A stretch of 64,000 bases of DNA from Polyporus tsugae (GCA_024305745.1 JAHRBS010000004.1:2170001-2234000), one strand, 5' to 3'. Counted from the first letter of the stretch, positions 46,181 through 59,183 are shown. The notes: generated by a model not told the origin, from the sequence alone. Numbers and translations: made by a program.

Positions 46181-48930
46181 ATGTCGAAGACACAAACTGC
46201 AGACGAGGGCGTCGAGCTCAACCCTGACTTCTCTTTCGATCTCTCCGGCGACCCCTACAACGATTTTCTCAACGACCACCTGGACGTCCAAGACCTCGTC
46301 AAAAAGGGCTCCAAGCCGGTACGCTGGGAAGTGGTATGTATCTCGTGTGGCTGCTGACAGGATGCTCAGGAGCCCATCTCAGTGGACGACATAATAGCCC
46401 GTCGTAAACTACGTGGAAGCACCGGCGGGAAGCGGAAACGGCCTGTGGAGGATGAGGAAGATGAGGAGGAAGGTTCCGAAGACGAGAACGGGGACGAATC
46501 TGAAGACGAGGACGAGGACTCTGATAGTTCTGTTGGGTCTGAGGACAACTTTGGAGAGATACCTGCAGACGAGGAGGATGAAGATCCATTAGCTACCTCG
46601 GACGAAGGGTCTGGCTTGGAGGAAGATGAGGATCGGGACGAGGACGAAGAAGGAGAGGACGCATGGGACCTGTCGGACGACGCGGAAGGCGATGACAATG
46701 CAGACTCCTCTGGAGATGAGTCGGAAGAGGAGACGCAAGCGGAGAAGGAGCGTAAGGCTGCTTTCTTTGACTCAGAGTCCGGTCCCTCAGAGGCCCATAC
46801 GTCCTTCCTCTCCTTGAACCTTTCCCGACCGATCATCAAATCCGTCACCTCATTAGGCTTCACCGTGCCCACGCCTATACAGGCCGTCACCATTCCCGTC
46901 GCGCTCCTTGGCAAAGATGTTGTCGGAAACGCCGTCACGGGCTCCGGAAAAACGGCCGCGTTCATCATTCCTATGCTTGAACGTCTCATGTACCGCGACC
47001 GGGGGAAGAAGGCGGCTGCGACGCGGTGTCTCGTACTTGTCCCCACCCGCGAGCTTGGTGTACAGTGCTTTGAGGTCGGAACGAAGCTTGCGGCACACAC
47101 GGACGTCCGTTTCGCTCTAGTCGTAGGTAAGGATGTCCGCTATTTTCTTCCAAGCATATGCATTTGCTTAAATCCGGCCGCCTCTCATTTCAGGTGGTCT
47201 CTCTGTCAAAGCCCAGGAAGCAAATCTGCGAACACGACCCGACGTCGTCATTGCCACCCCGGGCCGTCTCATCGACCATATCCGCAACTCTCCCTCCTTC
47301 ACCCTAGACGCCCTCGATATCCTCGTTTTGGACGAGGCCGACCGCATGCTCGAAGATGGTTTCGCAGACGAGCTCACAGAGATCATCAAATCCTGTCCAA
47401 CTTCTCGCCAGACCATGCTCTTCTCGGCCACCATGACAGACTCTGTCGACGAGCTTGTTCGCATGTCGTTGAAAAAGCCTGTCAGGCTCTTCGTTGACCC
47501 AAAGCGCACGACCGCACGCGGACTCCTGCAGGAGTTCGTCCGTGTACGGGCTGGCAAGGAAGCGGAACGGTCAGCGCTGTTGGTAGCGCTTTGCAAGCGA
47601 ACGTTCAAATCCCGGGTCATCATCTTCTTCCGAAGCAAGAAGCTCGCCCACCAAATGCGCATTATGTTCCGTCTATTGGACATGAAGTGCGACGAGCTCC
47701 ATGGGGATTTAAGCCAAGAGCAGGTGAGACATAGCGGCCGTTCTGCCAAGTGTCAAGAACTGACGCATGCATGCTTAGCGGTTGAAAGCGCTTCAACAAT
47801 TCCGTGACGGCCACGTCGATTATCTTATGGCCACAGACTTGGCGTCCCGCGGGCTGGATATCAAAGGAATCGAGACCGTCATTAACTATGACATGCCGGG
47901 CCAGCTTGCGCAGTATCTCCACCGTGTGGGGCGCACGGCACGCGCAGGCAAGAAAGGACGGTAAGTCCGTCGTCCGACGTCGACTTCTGCGTATTTTTAT
48001 CTGACACGGTTGACAGATCCGTCACGCTGGTGGGCGAAGCCGACCGTAAGATGCTCAAGGCGGCCATAAAGCACTCCTCCGGCGACGAGGATCAGATTCG
48101 CCATCGGCAGCTTCCGCCGGAAGTGGTTAGCAAATGGTCTCAGAAGCTGGACTCGCTCAAGCAGGAGATCTCCGAAATCCTACAGGAGGAGAAGGAGGAG
48201 AAACAGGTCAGTGCGCCGGCGTTTTATCCTTCCGTAATTGGCGCCGCTTATACTGCGCCATTGACAGCTTCGCCAAGCCGAAATGGAACTCAAGAAGGGT
48301 CAGAACATGATTGAGCACGAAGCGGAGATCTTCTCCCGCCCCGCGCGTACTTGGTTCCAGACCGGGAAAGAGAAGGCCAAAGCTGAGGGTGAGGACAATG
48401 CCGTATTTCATTTCCGCCATTGCCTAAATCGACTATTTGTTTATCCTCCAGCGTTGAGTAAACAGCAGTATGAGGCTGGTTTCGACGCTGGCGAAAACGG
48501 GAAGGCGAAGCCGTCAGCCGAAGTGAAGGTACGTGAAATGGTGCCATCTTGATCCGTTCGCCGCTATTAGCTAACAAAGCGACCCCATCAGCCCAAACGA
48601 GACAAGTTCTCGGGGCTCTCGAGGCGGGCTAAGCGGAGGAAAATGGCGATGGAGGAAGACGACGGGGCGGAGACTGGGGCGATCCGGGCTGCGGTACGTT
48701 CTGCGAAGAAGGCGTCTCGACCTGCCAAGATTGGCGAGCCTGAACGGCGAGCCACGTCATCGAAGAAGCGGGAGAGGAAAAAGGCGACGCGGGCGAAGAG
48801 CACGGCCAAGGCGAAAAATGGGGCGTTCGAGAAGGAGTTGGGGCAGCGACCAGCACGGGAGGGTGTAAGGGCGAAGAAGGGAGACGTGATCGGGGGCATG
48901 GGAAAGAAAAAAGGTAGCAAGCGGAAGTAA
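46181..48930 (+). CDS. DRS1: ATP-dependent DEAD-box RNA helicase DRS1
   Basis: Predicted 777 aa from eight exons: join(46181..46318,46370..47126,47194..47723,47779..47960,48017..48206,48268..48388,48452..48528,48592..48930). DRS1 (DDX27 in animals) acts in the nucleolus in assembly of the large ribosomal subunit. The N-terminus has long acidic runs. Then come the Q motif ([15 protein letters not shown]), motif I TGSGKT (about 236-241), PTRELG, TPGRL, the DEAD box in LDEADRML (about 345-348), [14 protein letters not shown] and [10 protein letters not shown]. The C-terminus is Lys/Arg-rich, ending [11 protein letters not shown], a nuclear or nucleolar signal. Exon joins all keep frame. Confidence 0.96.
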
Positions 48931-49649
48931 TAGAGAACGGGAGTCAATATTAATCAGATCTGTCATCCTACCATGTTTTACTGCTCTATACTTACAGAGG
49001 TTAACTGTTTGGGGGAGAGTCGTCACCGCCCTCCCGTTCGGAAGCTTACCTGGTTTTGGATGGATGCCCGGCCATCTTGACAGCATACTGATACTCAACG
49101 TCGGCACTCGGCAAAACGATTGCATGCATCGCCTGCGCTGGTCGGATTGTTGTTGCTGTAAATAAGTAACTTGCCGCGGAAGGAACGGCGTTTGTCCTTA
49201 TTGGAGCTGAGCAAAGTAAGTACTCCGAGTCCGAGTTGGCGTCGGCGATGTCGCATCAAGCGCTCAGCACCACAGACGCGTAGCGGCTGTGACGGTCCCG
49301 TGACAGGACGCGGCTCTTGCGCGTCTCAATGGACGACTCCGGGGGTGTCTTTCTTGCTCTGGACGTTGAATCGAGTGGCAGGGTGCACGCTGCCCAGTCT
49401 TCGCCGAATGTATGCGCTGCTTTTGCTTTCATGCATTCATTATCTTCCACCGACTCAATCCGGAACGCTCATACGACCGCTTAGCTGATCAGAGTGTCCC
49501 AGAGCTGCACTCATAGCGATCTCAAAGCCCATTCGAACATCTGGTACCTATTCTGGCCAGGCGTGAAGTTTACCCAAACGCGCGAGCGAGGGGGGTTCTA
49601 GGTCAGTGCTTCATTCTTTGCCACATGTAAAGATTGCCTTACCCGCTAT
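48931..49649. other. Intergenic between DRS1 and APC4
   Basis: About 720 bases. One 105-codon open frame (49171-49488) lacks protein character. No RNA gene or repeat was recognised. Confidence 0.5.
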
Positions 49650-52600
49650 ATGGCTTCGGGACAGTGCATCATGGTCACCTCAATTGCACCTGTGGCAAAC
49701 ACACAGTTGCCCACCACATCCCGCGTCTTGCCCACATCATGGTGCCCAGACAAAGACTTGCTAGTCGTGACATCGCATGTCTCACATCAGGAAAAAATGA
49801 CGCTGTACAAGATGCAAGGATCGAAGAAGTGGGAAGTTACAATCCAGCCTCAGCTCTTAGGAAAGATGGAAGCAGAGGTAGTCGGCGTCGCTTGGAGTCC
49901 AGATGGTACGAGTTCGAGCGCTTCCCAACGATCAGATCCGTTTCTCACTCACTCAAATCGCAGTTCAGAGTATTGCTGTCGCCTCAAATCCGTCTATGGT
50001 CTCGATCCACTCTATTCAGGATGGCAAAGAGCTACGCAGATATCCCATCGCACTGCCTCCCCACAAGGGATCAGTTACCGGGATATGGTGGTTCCTGGAA
50101 GAAAAGAAGGTGGTTGGGAACGGACTGCCTGACATCTTTAAACGAGGCGAGAACCTTGTCAGAATATCTGTACCAATAGCGATATGTGGACTACCTAACC
50201 TTCTCGTCTAGACCGGTTCTGCTCATGCTATCCTGAAAGGCCTCCCGCTATTGGATCCTATACAGGATGATACAAAGCCTCTTGGGTGAGTCACTCGTCG
50301 CCGCTAGCTTGTCAATCGCAACCGCTAAGTTCCTTCCAGATCAAGCGAACTCTTTGCTTTCCAGGGCGTCCGCAGCAAGCCATCTGAGACCACCAACGTC
50401 ATTCCAGCGAGTATTGACTCCTGGCCACACCTTCCCTCGGACCTTGCTGCAGCCTCTATCGCGGCGAATAGGCCCGAATCCGAACAGACGTTTCCCGAAG
50501 CGGAGAACGAAGCAGATGACACGAACGTTAACAGCATCCTGGCTGTCGCCGACAATCTAGGCTATGTCCACTTATTCCTGGAAGGAAGTTACCCTCTGGG
50601 CGCCGTGTCCTTACAGAGCAAGTTCTTCCCGAGGTCTCTCTACAAGCTCCGAGACCACTTCTTCGCCCACATTGGCCCTGCCACCCCAGCTTTTGACTCA
50701 GCTGTCGGTTTGCTCCCCGCGGTGGTACAACTACCGTATCTTACGGGCAGACATCTGAGAGATGTGGCAAGAGTGTCGTCATCGGCTCGTGAGCTCGTCT
50801 CGTATGCAATGCGTGTCGTCAGAGACATGCGGGCGGCGTGGTGGGGCACGGATGGCGCCGTGAGCGCTCGAGATTTGGGACCGAAATGGCTACGGTCACT
50901 TGAAGATAGGCAGAAGAACGAGTTCGGTCGTGAGTATGGAACCTCCAATAACCTTCTGACATCATGCTCAACCTTCTTCCCAGACGAAGTAGCCTATGCA
51001 CTCCTAGATCTCACATGCCTACTGACGACTGGCCGCTCCTCCGAGGCATTGCTCGACTACCTCGGCAGTGGTGAACATATGAGCGAGAGGGTGCGTTTCC
51101 TTACTGTAGTGATAGTTTGCTCGCTGCCTCACCGGAAACAACAGAGTATGCAGAAGTGGGAGACCATCATGACTGACGCGTTGGTCCGGCTAAGGGATCT
51201 CGCAGAGAAGCGGGTCGCTCCTGCTTGTCAACGTTTGCACCTGCTGTTGCAAGAAGTTCAAGGCTGGGCCGCATTGTAAGCTGCACGGGTGCATTCATGC
51301 ACGCCACTTTTTCTGACCCCGCCTCAGACCACGATATGCAGTGTGCAACTTCAAGACCTCTGATGTAGAGTCCTGCCTCGGCCTCATCGCCGCTGCCGTA
51401 TTCAATTCCAGCTCACTCGCCGCCACCGCGCGCAAAGAGCTCCTCCGCTTCAAGGAGTTCATGAAATGGATACGCTACGGTACGTGCACTCCGCGTTTTT
51501 GCAACCTGGCCCAACTGATGTGAAGATTAGAAACGGCGCGAGCTAATGCAGCTGGAGACCATCACAACCCGCGCCCCCAACACGATATCCTTGAGGTCAA
51601 CGAATACCTGACGTCTAGTCTCCAGGCTAGCCCAATCGACAAGTGGTTCACGGGTCTTGCAACGCCGATCAACCGAGAAAGCATAGGGGTACCTGGCGAG
51701 AGGGCGTCCATCGACGCCGCTATTGCGAAGGCCCTAGGAGCGCTCGACGAGTGGGATCAAACCGTACACGACGTAAGTCCGAGCTCTTCGCGAGCCATAC
51801 ACCTCGGCAACCAACAGCTCACCGCATGCGGGTTGGCGTTTCCCGGAATCCGTACAGGACGTAAAAGCTCGCGATCTATCGCACATTGAACGGAACCTGG
51901 ACAAGCTCCTGCAAACACTCGCGGATCGCTGCAGGGCGATCTTCGACGAGGCCGCTAAGGCTGCTACCCGCTCTACAGTGCGCGTGGCCGAGTGGGAGGT
52001 CGCACCAACGGTAGCGCCGGATGCCCCGCAGTCAGGGGGAGGTGCGTCGAGTTCAGCCGCGATGATACGAGAACGGACTGTGGCAGAGGAAAACGAGGCA
52101 AGCGACTACGAGTTTTCAACGTGCTGCTGCTCTCTCACCGAGCGAATCGTGCAGCCGGATAAATTTCTCCAATTCCTTGCAATCAGGCCGCCGCATGACG
52201 GTGGGCGGCCCTACCGTGAGCACTCCAAGTCCCCTTCTTAGCAGACCTGCGCTGTTCCACGTTCACGTTCAGTGATCGCTGACGTTGCCGTCGTGCTCTA
52301 GTCTGTATTGTCCGGCTGCAACAGGGTCTTGGCGCTCTGAAGGATGTTCCGACGGTTGAGGTGTCGGTGCTGGAATGTTGTGCCATGGAGGCAGGAAGCG
52401 AGGCGACAGTCCCGTTCGATCTCCTCGACTTCGACTTCTTTGACTCGCAAGTGTTGGTGATGGTTTACAGGCCGAAGGACCAGCAGAGTAGGTGCTCGCA
52501 GTCCTCAGGTGGCTCCGTTGCCGTTGCTCATCACAATCACGATTCACAGCCCGCATCGCAACCGTCGGCTACGCCGACTTAATATACCACCCGATCCCGT

Positions 52601-52999
52601 CCCACGAGTACGTAAATGGCACGACTCGAAAGGCGCTGATGGACGAGGTGCTGGACCGATTGAGGAGTGGACAGGTACGCAGTGTTCGTTACACAGCGGA
52701 CTGGCACAGCGCAGTCGTCGCCGTCGGCGTGGCGGCGTTAATGACAAAATGAGCTCAACAATTAATTTTTTCCTTTTAAGCTTCCCTCGGCTCCCGCACC
52801 GATCACTCAATCACGGACACTGACCGGCTGTGCGGCGGGGGGCGTGACCTTGGCGGTGAACGGGCGAACAGGGCGGCGGGTGTCGTGCGTTCTGGACGAG
52901 GCCGGATTGAGCTTGGAGGTGCTGGATATGGAAGGGGAAGAGGAAGACTTGGAGCTGGAGGAAGCGGAAGAAGACGAGGTCGCGGAGGGATCAGGGTGA
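49650..52999 (+). CDS. APC4: Anaphase-promoting complex subunit 4
   Basis: Predicted 877 aa from twelve exons: join(49650..49905,49964..50157,50212..50285,50340..50929,50984..51090,51145..51275,51328..51479,51531..51772,51858..52215,52302..52487,52550..52674,52781..52999). APC4 is a scaffold subunit of the APC/C ubiquitin ligase. The N-terminus is a WD40-like propeller start (SWCPDKDLLVV, VVGVAWSPD, IAVASNPSMVSIHSIQDG). The central helical part has the APC4 long-domain signature ALLDLTCLLTTGRSSEALLDYLGSG followed by KWETIM. The C-terminus includes FLAIRPPHDGGRPY and ends in a strongly acidic tail. The donor at 50930 (GTGAGT) was preferred over a GTCGTG three bases earlier. An intron inside exon 9 cannot be ruled out. 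Confidence 0.88.
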
Positions 53000-53585
53000 T
53001 TGTCGATAGCCTGAGACCGCCCGCCGGACGCGGGCTCGGCTGCGGGTGTTGTGGACACGCCGCACTGGCGTGTGGGCGGGGGGCTACTTGCTGGCAAAAT
53101 GGAGTGTTATACCGCGGAAAACAGGAACGGTCGCGACAGAGAGCTGGAGGCTAGAGGCGGGAGGAGTGATTGGGTGGGCAGACACGTGCGCCGGGGATAC
53201 GGGTGAAGGAGAGACAAGGGGAGGGAGGCGATAGACGCGTGTCAGTCACACGGCCGTACTTGTCGGTTGGCATTCCGTCCGCGTGGGCTGGACATGCTCG
53301 AAGCGGCGTCGGTGGATCGGACCTGAGATGGAGAAATGTGGATTAGGCTCTGGGGGCGAATGATGGGAACGGCCGGGCGAAAACTGGGGAATTGGGAGGA
53401 GGAGAAGAAATAAGTACTGACAGTAATCTGGGAAAAAAAAGGCGTGCCTCGTGCGCAGGCGCTGCCGCTCTCTCCCGCACTCGCGTTCTGGTCTGCCTAT
53501 CCGAATTTATATCCCATATCCTACCCTCGCAGCTCCATTCTTTCGAGCTCTCCGTTCCCTGGCCCTCTCACCACCCCGCTACCCC
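53000..53585. other. Intergenic region upstream of bZIP gene
   Basis: About 590 bases, G-rich on the plus strand at the left and CT-rich close to the bZIP start. A TTTATATCC element near 53506 could serve as core promoter. Confidence 0.45.
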
Positions 53586-55069
53586 ATGCCGCCCTCTCCC
53601 GACCCTAAAGCTGGCTCTGACGACTCTGCCACTGCTCGCGTCTCCGACGCTGCCCTCAGGAAGAAAAAGAATGCCGACGCCCAGGCCGCTTTTCGCGCTC
53701 GCCGCGCAAACTACATCGCGACGCTCGAGGAGACAGGTGCGCTTGCTCGCCTTCCGTCCCGCGCTACTCGCCCAGGCTGATGTCCGCCCTCGCGCGTCCA
53801 GTCACCAACCTAGAGAGCGTCGTCCTTCAGCTCCAGGAGTCATGTCGACTCACAGAGTCCCAACTCCAGGATGTCCGCCAGGAGAACGCGCGCCTTAAAA
53901 CCGAGCTCGACCACAAGGAGAGCCTCTTGCGGATGTACCAGCAGCAGAAGAAAGTCGATCGCGAGCCCCAGGACGACTACCCCTTGTCCTCATATGCCCC
54001 CGCCCGCACCCCGCCCGTCACCATGTCTGCATCTATGCCGTCAGGCCCTATCAACAACTACGGCGACGACTCGATGCGTTACACTTCCAACAGTCATCCC
54101 TCTGGCTCTATGAATGGCGCTTCCTACCACAACCCCAACGGACAGGATTATCCCCAACGTTCGCCCGCCCTTGGATACGTCTCCATCGCCGCCAACGGCT
54201 CAGAACCTCGATCAATACACCCCGACGCGAGGATGCCACGATACGACCCTTACTCTTCGTACGCAATTGACACCTCCAATCGTGATGGCTGGGTGGCGCA
54301 TCCGGGCACAGCTGTCAGCGACCCCGGCTCGATGGATAACAGTAGTGCGACCCATTCTCCCACATTTGTAGAGTCCCCCACGCTCACCGCATCCGATATC
54401 TCATATCCGTCTCGTTATGGTGTAGTTGAGGACCAAAAGGTTCCACTCACCCCTCTCGCAACTTCCCCATATATGTTCGCGCCAAGCCGCTCTCTCTCTC
54501 CTGCTGCATCTACGCCGTCCTCCGCGTCATCAACATCGATCGCCCCCGCCCAATACGCATTTACGTTCCCGGAGGGCACCTCCATAGCAGACAGGCCCGA
54601 GTTCTACCGTCGGCCACACGCACCGGAGCTGACACTGCACGGCGGCACAGCCGATGTCACGTCTATTCTCCGCATGAGCGGCCGTGCAAATCCGTCCTCG
54701 TCTTCCTCAGGCGATCGACCCGTGCAGGCCCCCTCTCCATATTCCCGCGCCGATAACGGTTCGCACGAGCGCGAAAGCGACGGCGAGTCGTCCTCGTACA
54801 CCTACTCCTCCCGCTCGCGCACGCGCACGAGTACGGTATCACGCACGTCGCGATCGCCGTCGCCGGGGCCGCCCCCGATTTGCGGCACGCTCGCAGTCAT
54901 CAAAGCGCAAGCGTTCGGGGCCCTGCGCAGGACCCGGGGTCGGTCGAAGAAGACGTCGGAAGGCGCGGCGAAGGCTGCGGTGGAAGCCCTCGCCGCGCGG
55001 GGCATCGGCGTCACGAATCCTGCAAAACGGGCTCGACTGCACGATAGCGACGGGGATCTGCGGATTTGA
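53586..55069 (+). CDS. bZIP transcription factor, Yap-like
   Basis: Predicted 472 aa from two exons: join(53586..53736,53802..55069). The basic region NADAQAAFRARRANYI (about residues 29-44) carries the Yap/AP-1-type pattern N-x-x-A-Q-x-A-F-R. The heptad leucine zipper follows (LESVVLQLQESC, then LQDVRQENARLKTEL). The single intron lies between basic region and zipper. The remainder is a long Ser/Pro/Tyr-rich region with a Ser/Arg-rich segment near residue 390, and a small basic patch RTRGRSKKTSEGAAKAAVEA near the end. No clear Cys-rich redox domains of Yap1 are seen, so the role (stress response or other) is open. Confidence 0.88.
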
Positions 55070-56586
55070 GCCCGCAGAAATACTACGCTGTCGTGCGCGC
55101 GCGGGCGACCGATGGCTGAGATTGCGACTGGGGACGATCGAAGATCGAGTACGAATATGAATACAGTAGAGAGGCCCTCCCACACTCATATGTACTAACA
55201 TCTCGAAACAGCATTTCAGTGATCTAGCTCTAGCTCTCTGGTTCTGGCTTTGGGACTCTGTAGACGACTGACTGCCTGACCGCTACCACCACGCTTTCGC
55301 TTGGCTCTACATTCATTCACACCCTCCATGCACGCTGCACGCGATTACTTATTGGCTCTAAACATGTTTCAGGTATATTTCATGTAGTATAGTATTGCTT
55401 GTAATATAGTGTTTGCTGCTTTGCATGTAAATATAGCTGTTATGATCTCGTCTCTCCTGTAAGTTACACCCCGTCTACCGCACCGCGATCCGGTCCCCTG
55501 CGAAGGCCAAGCGATAGGTGGGCGAGAGCGGACTCGCAGGTGCGGGACGGGCTTCCTTGGTTGCTCCGATGATAGTCAGAGGAAACGCCACTCGCTTTCC
55601 CACTCGATGGCGCAACTGGCAAACAACTCCGGGCGAATATTAATTTGGGTTCGAAAGAAGACTTTATCGAACCCAGCAAAGTTCAATCTAGGCCTCGGCC
55701 ATGCGCGGGCTGGAAAAAGGACAGATTGGGAAGGTCGCTGCAATATTAAGCACTAGACTGTCTGGCGCCCTGCCAAAAAAACAACGCAAGCAAAAGTGTC
55801 GCCGACTCGCCGTGCTAACTTACTCGGATAAGCACACGATTGTCCAATGTCCGGTGTGGACCCCCGTGGTGGGGTGGGCGCTGCAGATGCAGGAAGTGAG
55901 AACCAGGGAGACGGCGATGATACCAAACGCGAATCGCTCCCGAGATGTGACAATATGACATCCATGGCGGTCCTTGCGTGTCCACGGGATAAAGTCCACA
56001 TGAACGCGCCTGTGCGTCGACGCAGCCCCGCGAGCTTCATGAGCACCGCCGAAAATGATCACGCGAACCCGGCTAGCGCAAAGGGAAGCTGGATAAAGTA
56101 CCGTGAGACAGTCAGCGGCCACTTGGGTCAGCTGAAGTTGACGTTCTAAGTAGAAACATGACGATGTGCAGATGCAGGGGTGGTAGAACGGCGCAGGGCG
56201 GCTGTTACTGAACCACAAGCTCGCTATGGCATACGTCCGATAGTCTCCACATCGCGAACTCATGGGTAAGCCGGACGCATCCGATCCATGGAATCCTTCA
56301 GGGTAGTCAGTTTCATAATCTTATACCACTTAGGCATAGCATATCGACACACCTGGTGGACTGTATCAGTTCTACCCCGGGCCCAGACTCAAGTCCACAC
56401 ACCCTACCGGTGGCGAAAACACATGCGGCGATGACATAACGTGGTAACACGGGGATGTTGCCTCGCTCCCCCGCCGAGCGTTGATCGGCCGTCGTCGTAA
56501 TGTTAGCGGGTCACAGACAACCGCCGATTGACTTTAGGCACCGCCGGATCCCAGGTGCCCCTGATTTCACTGGAGGAGCGTGGCAA
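55070..56586. other. Large intergenic region between bZIP and PIG-C
   Basis: About 1.5 kb, the longest stretch without a supported gene. Convergent 3' ends of two genes flank it. Open frames of up to 147 codons exist on both strands (for example 55820-56263 minus) but none joins into a convincing protein. No repeat or RNA gene was recognised. Confidence 0.5.
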
Positions 56587-57717
56587 TCAGCCGCTGAACA
56601 AGGAGGAGACCGCGCAGACCACCACGCACTTCTTGTATCGCTGCGCCCATACCAGCACGCCGGGAGCAATGAACGTCACGAAGATAAAGCAAGCAAAATA
56701 GATGTACGCTGCGGTGCTTGATAGGGGATATGTGAGAGCAATCGAGAGCCCGGAAATGAGAATCGTGAGGACGACCTGCAGGGCCTTCGCGCCATCCTGC
56801 GAAGACAACGCGCCCAAGTCAGAGAGACTATTAGAATAATGGAAAGGCGCGCGACAAACATACCTGCATCCGGCGGCGGAGCATCGGGAAAAGTGCGAAT
56901 GACTGCACAGAAAACAGGATCAACCCGAATACGGAAAGATGATCCGATAATCGAGAAGCGAGGACAACCGACGACGAAATGGCGGCATTCATCGAGAGGA
57001 CTGAGGTCAACCTCGAGGTAAGAAGCCGACGGAGTTAATGTCAACGGTTGCACGAGTATCCGGTGATATCACATACCTCTCACGCTGCTGGCTTCGTGGC
57101 TTCATGGCTGTGTAGTCCGCGAGCAATGCGTTCAATATGAACAGGCACGCCGACAACGCCCAAATAGAATCCGAAGACGTTGCGGCGGTCAGAGTCTTCA
57201 AGACGGGTGAAAGGGACATCAGCGCCAGAAAGACAAGAATGGAGGCCTTCAGCGTCTTGGCACCTAGGGAAAACTTTGAGGTCAGGGAACATGTGCAGAA
57301 GGAAGCGGCACCTGAGACGTACGATTGGTAGCCCGGGCTGCCTTGTCCACACTACCACATTCCAGCAACTCCCATATGAGATAACCTGTCAAGAAGACAC
57401 CGGCGGATATCCAAACAAGGGCCCGCGGGTCCAGGAGCCGTTGTCGAAGTCTCATGAAGATGGCAAGGAAGACGAAGATGCTGGCGAGGTGTTGGCTTAT
57501 AGGGCATGACAGGATGACAAGGTGCCGATAGGTATACGGCTGAAAGTTTGCTGCACATTCAGATATGTAAGAGACATGTTCCTGACATATCCTGAGCGGC
57601 GGACTCACGATTCCTGCTGAGTGAAGCCAAGAACGAACGCGGAACATAGTTGTCAGGGTATGGCTTCTTCTTCCACAAGACGCGTTCCCATTCCGCTTCC
57701 CATGCCTGCTTGTACAT
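56587..57717 (-). CDS. GPI2: GPI-GlcNAc transferase subunit PIG-C/GPI2
   Basis: Predicted 293 aa from five exons: complement(join(56587..56796,56864..57011,57077..57263,57323..57550,57609..57717)). PIG-C/Gpi2 is a multi-span ER membrane subunit of the enzyme that adds GlcNAc to phosphatidylinositol, the first step of GPI-anchor synthesis. Diagnostic parts are the N-terminus ERVLWKKKPYPDNYVP, SPVLKTLTAATSSDSIWALS, LSMNAAISSSVVLASRLSDH, SFALFPMLRRRMQ, and hydrophobic spans up to VLVWAQRYKK. The start MYKQAWEAEW was chosen by fit to the family. The product would serve the GPI-anchor-like proteins encoded elsewhere in the window. Confidence 0.92.
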
Positions 57718-58328
57718 TCATGAGACGTCGCGCAGGAGCCAGAGCGCCGGCCAGCGGTCGCGCCGGGCGTGCGTGACGGTGGAACGAGGGTGAGCGAGTT
57801 GTCGTCCGGCGGACGGTCAATGCAGAGACTATACAGAGGCAAGATTCCAACGTTATGGGCGCCTGTGTGCCTGCCACCACGAAGCACTTATAGACGCCCG
57901 GGCTATGGTATGCAGCCATCCTCGAGTCCGATCCATTTCCATGCTACTCCCAGGCAAGACAATTCGTTCGGGCTGGATAGAAAGATCCTGGCAATAAGTA
58001 CGCCCTATAGGCCATGTTCGGGTGCTTCCAGATAATCGATAGTATGTGATTAGGCAATCATCATCTTCGGCCGCGTCGCATCCATGAGTTACCGGAAGGG
58101 CGAGCCAAATGGCCCTACAGATCCAAAACAGGGTCCACGATAGCTCCGGAACTCCCCACCAAGTGTATATCCCTCCCCAAGTCCCTGACGAGCCCGCACA
58201 GTGCCACAGCGTGTAGGGCCCCGGTGTCGTCAACTTCCCTCCGTGTCCGCATCCGTTATCGCAGGGTATAACCTCGTGCCCGTACAGTTAAAGCACCGCC
58301 CGGTCCCAAGGAGTTGAAACAGCAACGT
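57718..58328. other. Intergenic between PIG-C and small myristoylated protein gene
   Basis: About 610 bases between two minus-strand genes. A 126-codon minus-strand open frame (57853-58233) has an unusual Trp/Cys-rich composition and no support. Confidence 0.45.
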
Positions 58329-58735
58329 TCAGTCCCACTTTGAATGGCGTTGTCGTAAGCAACCGACAGCGATCAGGGGGCTTCTGCCATGCACTCACCA
58401 CGAGTCGCTCAGACTGGCTCGGCTCTGGCGCGCGAGGCTCGGATTTCTGTGCTTCCAGTTTAGAAGCAAGCCGCCCTGCGTGAGGATTTGTGGACTTGAC
58501 TCCCCGCGCGTTCGCCTGCAAGAATGAGGACGAGTGTCATCAGTGCCAACGAGACCATATCCTTCCCAGCAGCACGTACCTCTTTCTGCCGCCGTTCCGC
58601 TGCCTCCGCAGCTGCACGCCTAGGGTCGTCCAGCCTCGAGGGTGCAGCGGTAGTACTAGGAGGCCCCGAAGGTCCTGATCCTAGGACTTGATGGCCACCA
58701 GTGACGGTCCCCGGCTTGGAACAAAGCGAACCCAT
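58329..58735 (-). CDS. Small N-myristoylation-type protein
   Basis: Predicted 93 aa from three exons: complement(join(58329..58337,58399..58515,58580..58735)). The N-terminus MGSLCSKPG has Gly2, Ser6 and a Cys, a pattern for N-myristoylation and palmitoylation. The rest is Ala/Arg/Lys/Glu-rich and hydrophilic (DDPRRAAAEAAERRQKEANA, then STNPHAGRLASKLEAQK). The last exon is only nine bases, Trp-Asp-stop, which gives the C-terminus ERLVWD. A membrane-tethered small protein is inferred; the function is unknown. Without the 9-base exon the frame would run on into low-complexity sequence. Confidence 0.75.
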
Positions 58736-59183
58736 TGACAGTGCACGGTGGGCGTTTGTGTTCAAGCCGTACCAAGCCAAGAACTCCATGGCAGTGTGTG
58801 CTCTGCATGACTCAGTGCAAGTTGACGCTGCCTGCCATGCTGCCTTGGAATAAGCTGGCCAAGAACAACAAACGGCATTCCATGCATCCCATGTTGTCAC
58901 CTTCCAATTTAATGCGCATCCGTACATACATGGTCGTACTAGTACATACTTAGACTGACATGTACTTAGATGCTGCAAAGAAAAATCAGAAAATGGATAA
59001 TTTCGACGGGCACCGCCTGTCTCTCATCCAACGGAGTCAAAAGTTCCGCGACATGGATGTGGTGAACATGCTCCCGCAGGCGCCGCGATTAGAACGACAG
59101 CTCAAGATACGGTATGTGATCTATAATACAGCTAAGCCAAGAACGTCCAATTCGACCCTGGATTCCCGGTCCCCGCCCAGCGT
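58736..59183. other. Intergenic between two small minus-strand genes
   Basis: About 450 bases. It should hold the promoter of the myristoylation-type protein gene and the 3' end of the Cys-rich membrane protein gene. Nothing else is seen. Confidence 0.5.

Noticed and set aside
46366..47100. 244-codon serine-rich minus-strand open frame
   Set aside because: Shadow of the acidic N-terminus and helicase core of DRS1.
57853..58233. 126-codon Trp/Cys-rich minus-strand open frame
   Set aside because: Does not join neighbouring exons in frame and has no known motif. Not enough support for a gene.
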